Assembly (NCBI GenBank): GCA_030038955.1
Contig: JASHQV010000258.1
Location: 1-12,698 of the forward strand
Direction of reading: 5' to 3'
DNA from: Solirubrobacteraceae bacterium
GTDB taxonomy: Bacteria; Actinomycetota; Thermoleophilia; Solirubrobacterales; Solirubrobacteraceae
Length of the DNA stretch: 12,698 nucleotides
Positions 12,486 through 12,698 of this stretch are shown here, piece by piece. Numbering within the stretch: the first letter of the stretch is position 1; each line of letters starts with the position of its first letter. Below the pieces are notes generated by a model that saw only the letters and a list, made by a program, of their open reading frames with translations, was not told the origin of the DNA and made no database searches. The position numbers and the translations under genes are program-made.

Positions 12486-12698
12486 CTAGCTCCCGTTGTT
12501 GGCGGCGTCTGGACGCGCCTGGCCGGCTCGCGCCTCTCCCGCGCGCAGCAGCCGCTCGCGCAGCTCCTCCTCCAGCTCCGGCGACGGATCGAACTCGCTC
12601 GGCGCCGGCAGCTCGTCCAGCGAGCCCAGTCCGAACAGGCGCAGGAACAGGTCGCTGGTGCGGTACAGGACCGCGCCGAACTGCGAGCGTCCACCCTC
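12486..12698 (-). CDS. scpB: Segregation and condensation protein B, C-terminal end only
   Basis: The last 70 codons of a minus-strand gene entering from the right edge. The visible start GRSQFGAVLYRTSDLFLRLFG followed by LGSLDELP is the conserved end of the second winged-helix domain of ScpB, the kleisin-interacting partner of ScpA in the SMC condensin complex. After it comes an acidic and Arg-rich variable tail ending NNGS and TAG. It converges with rlmN, with 16 nt between the stop codons and no clear terminator there. Adjacency of scpB and rluB-family genes is common, which supports both calls. Confidence 0.88.
   Translation of the reverse strand, partial: EGGRSQFGAVLYRTSDLFLRLFGLGSLDELPAPSEFDPSPELEEELRERLLRAGEARAGQARPDAANNGS

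Noticed and set aside
12470..12490. Short GGAG/CTCC inverted repeat between rlmN and scpB as a shared terminator
   Set aside because: Only 4 bp of pairing in a 16-nt gap; too weak to call.

Overview
The window is GC-rich, strongly G/C-ending-codon DNA from one bacterial chromosome. Gene content and order resemble the scpA-scpB-rluB ... aroH/tyrA ... aroA-cmk block of many Gram-positive bacteria. MptB/GT87-like and GT39-like membrane glycosyltransferases, GTG starts and -10-like boxes about 9 nt from start codons suggest an actinobacterium, perhaps a Thermoleophilia-type lineage. That placement is inference; there is no rRNA gene or other marker here.

Layout from right to left, the main direction of transcription: the C-terminal end of scpB (minus strand, cut by the window edge); rlmN (plus strand); rluB (minus); a GT39/ArnT-like glycosyltransferase (plus), which overlaps rluB tail to tail; a GT87/MptB-like glycosyltransferase (minus) closed by a strong hairpin terminator; a further multi-pass membrane protein with a GT-C-like layout (minus); then a compact minus-strand aromatic amino-acid unit: aroH (chorismate mutase), hisC-type aminotransferase, aroF (type I DAHP synthase), tyrA (prephenate dehydrogenase), aroA (EPSP synthase) and cmk (cytidylate kinase, cut by the left edge). 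Together these enzymes cover the committed first step of the shikimate pathway, the step before chorismate, the chorismate-to-prephenate branch, oxidation toward tyrosine and a probable final transamination. aroF/tyrA and aroA/cmk overlap, which suggests translational coupling.

The most interesting spot is the 279-nt gap between hisC and aroF. It holds a short minus-strand ORF, not otherwise annotated, that ends in a run of Trp/Tyr/Phe codons (six aromatic residues in its last 13). Its stop codon leads directly into a long nested inverted repeat, and a second 8-bp hairpin over the aromatic codons and the stop competes with the base of that repeat. This is the architecture expected of a ribosome-mediated attenuator sensing aromatic aminoacyl-tRNAs ahead of DAHP synthase. 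The terminator or anti-Shine-Dalgarno half of the switch could not be identified by eye, so mechanism and polarity are open.

A second unusual item is a perfect 24-bp inverted repeat with a 3-nt loop inside the plus-strand GT39-like gene. It sits at the edge of an apparent in-frame insertion of about 40 residues and looks like the result of a template-switch duplication. No tRNA, rRNA, CRISPR array, insertion sequence or phage gene was seen.
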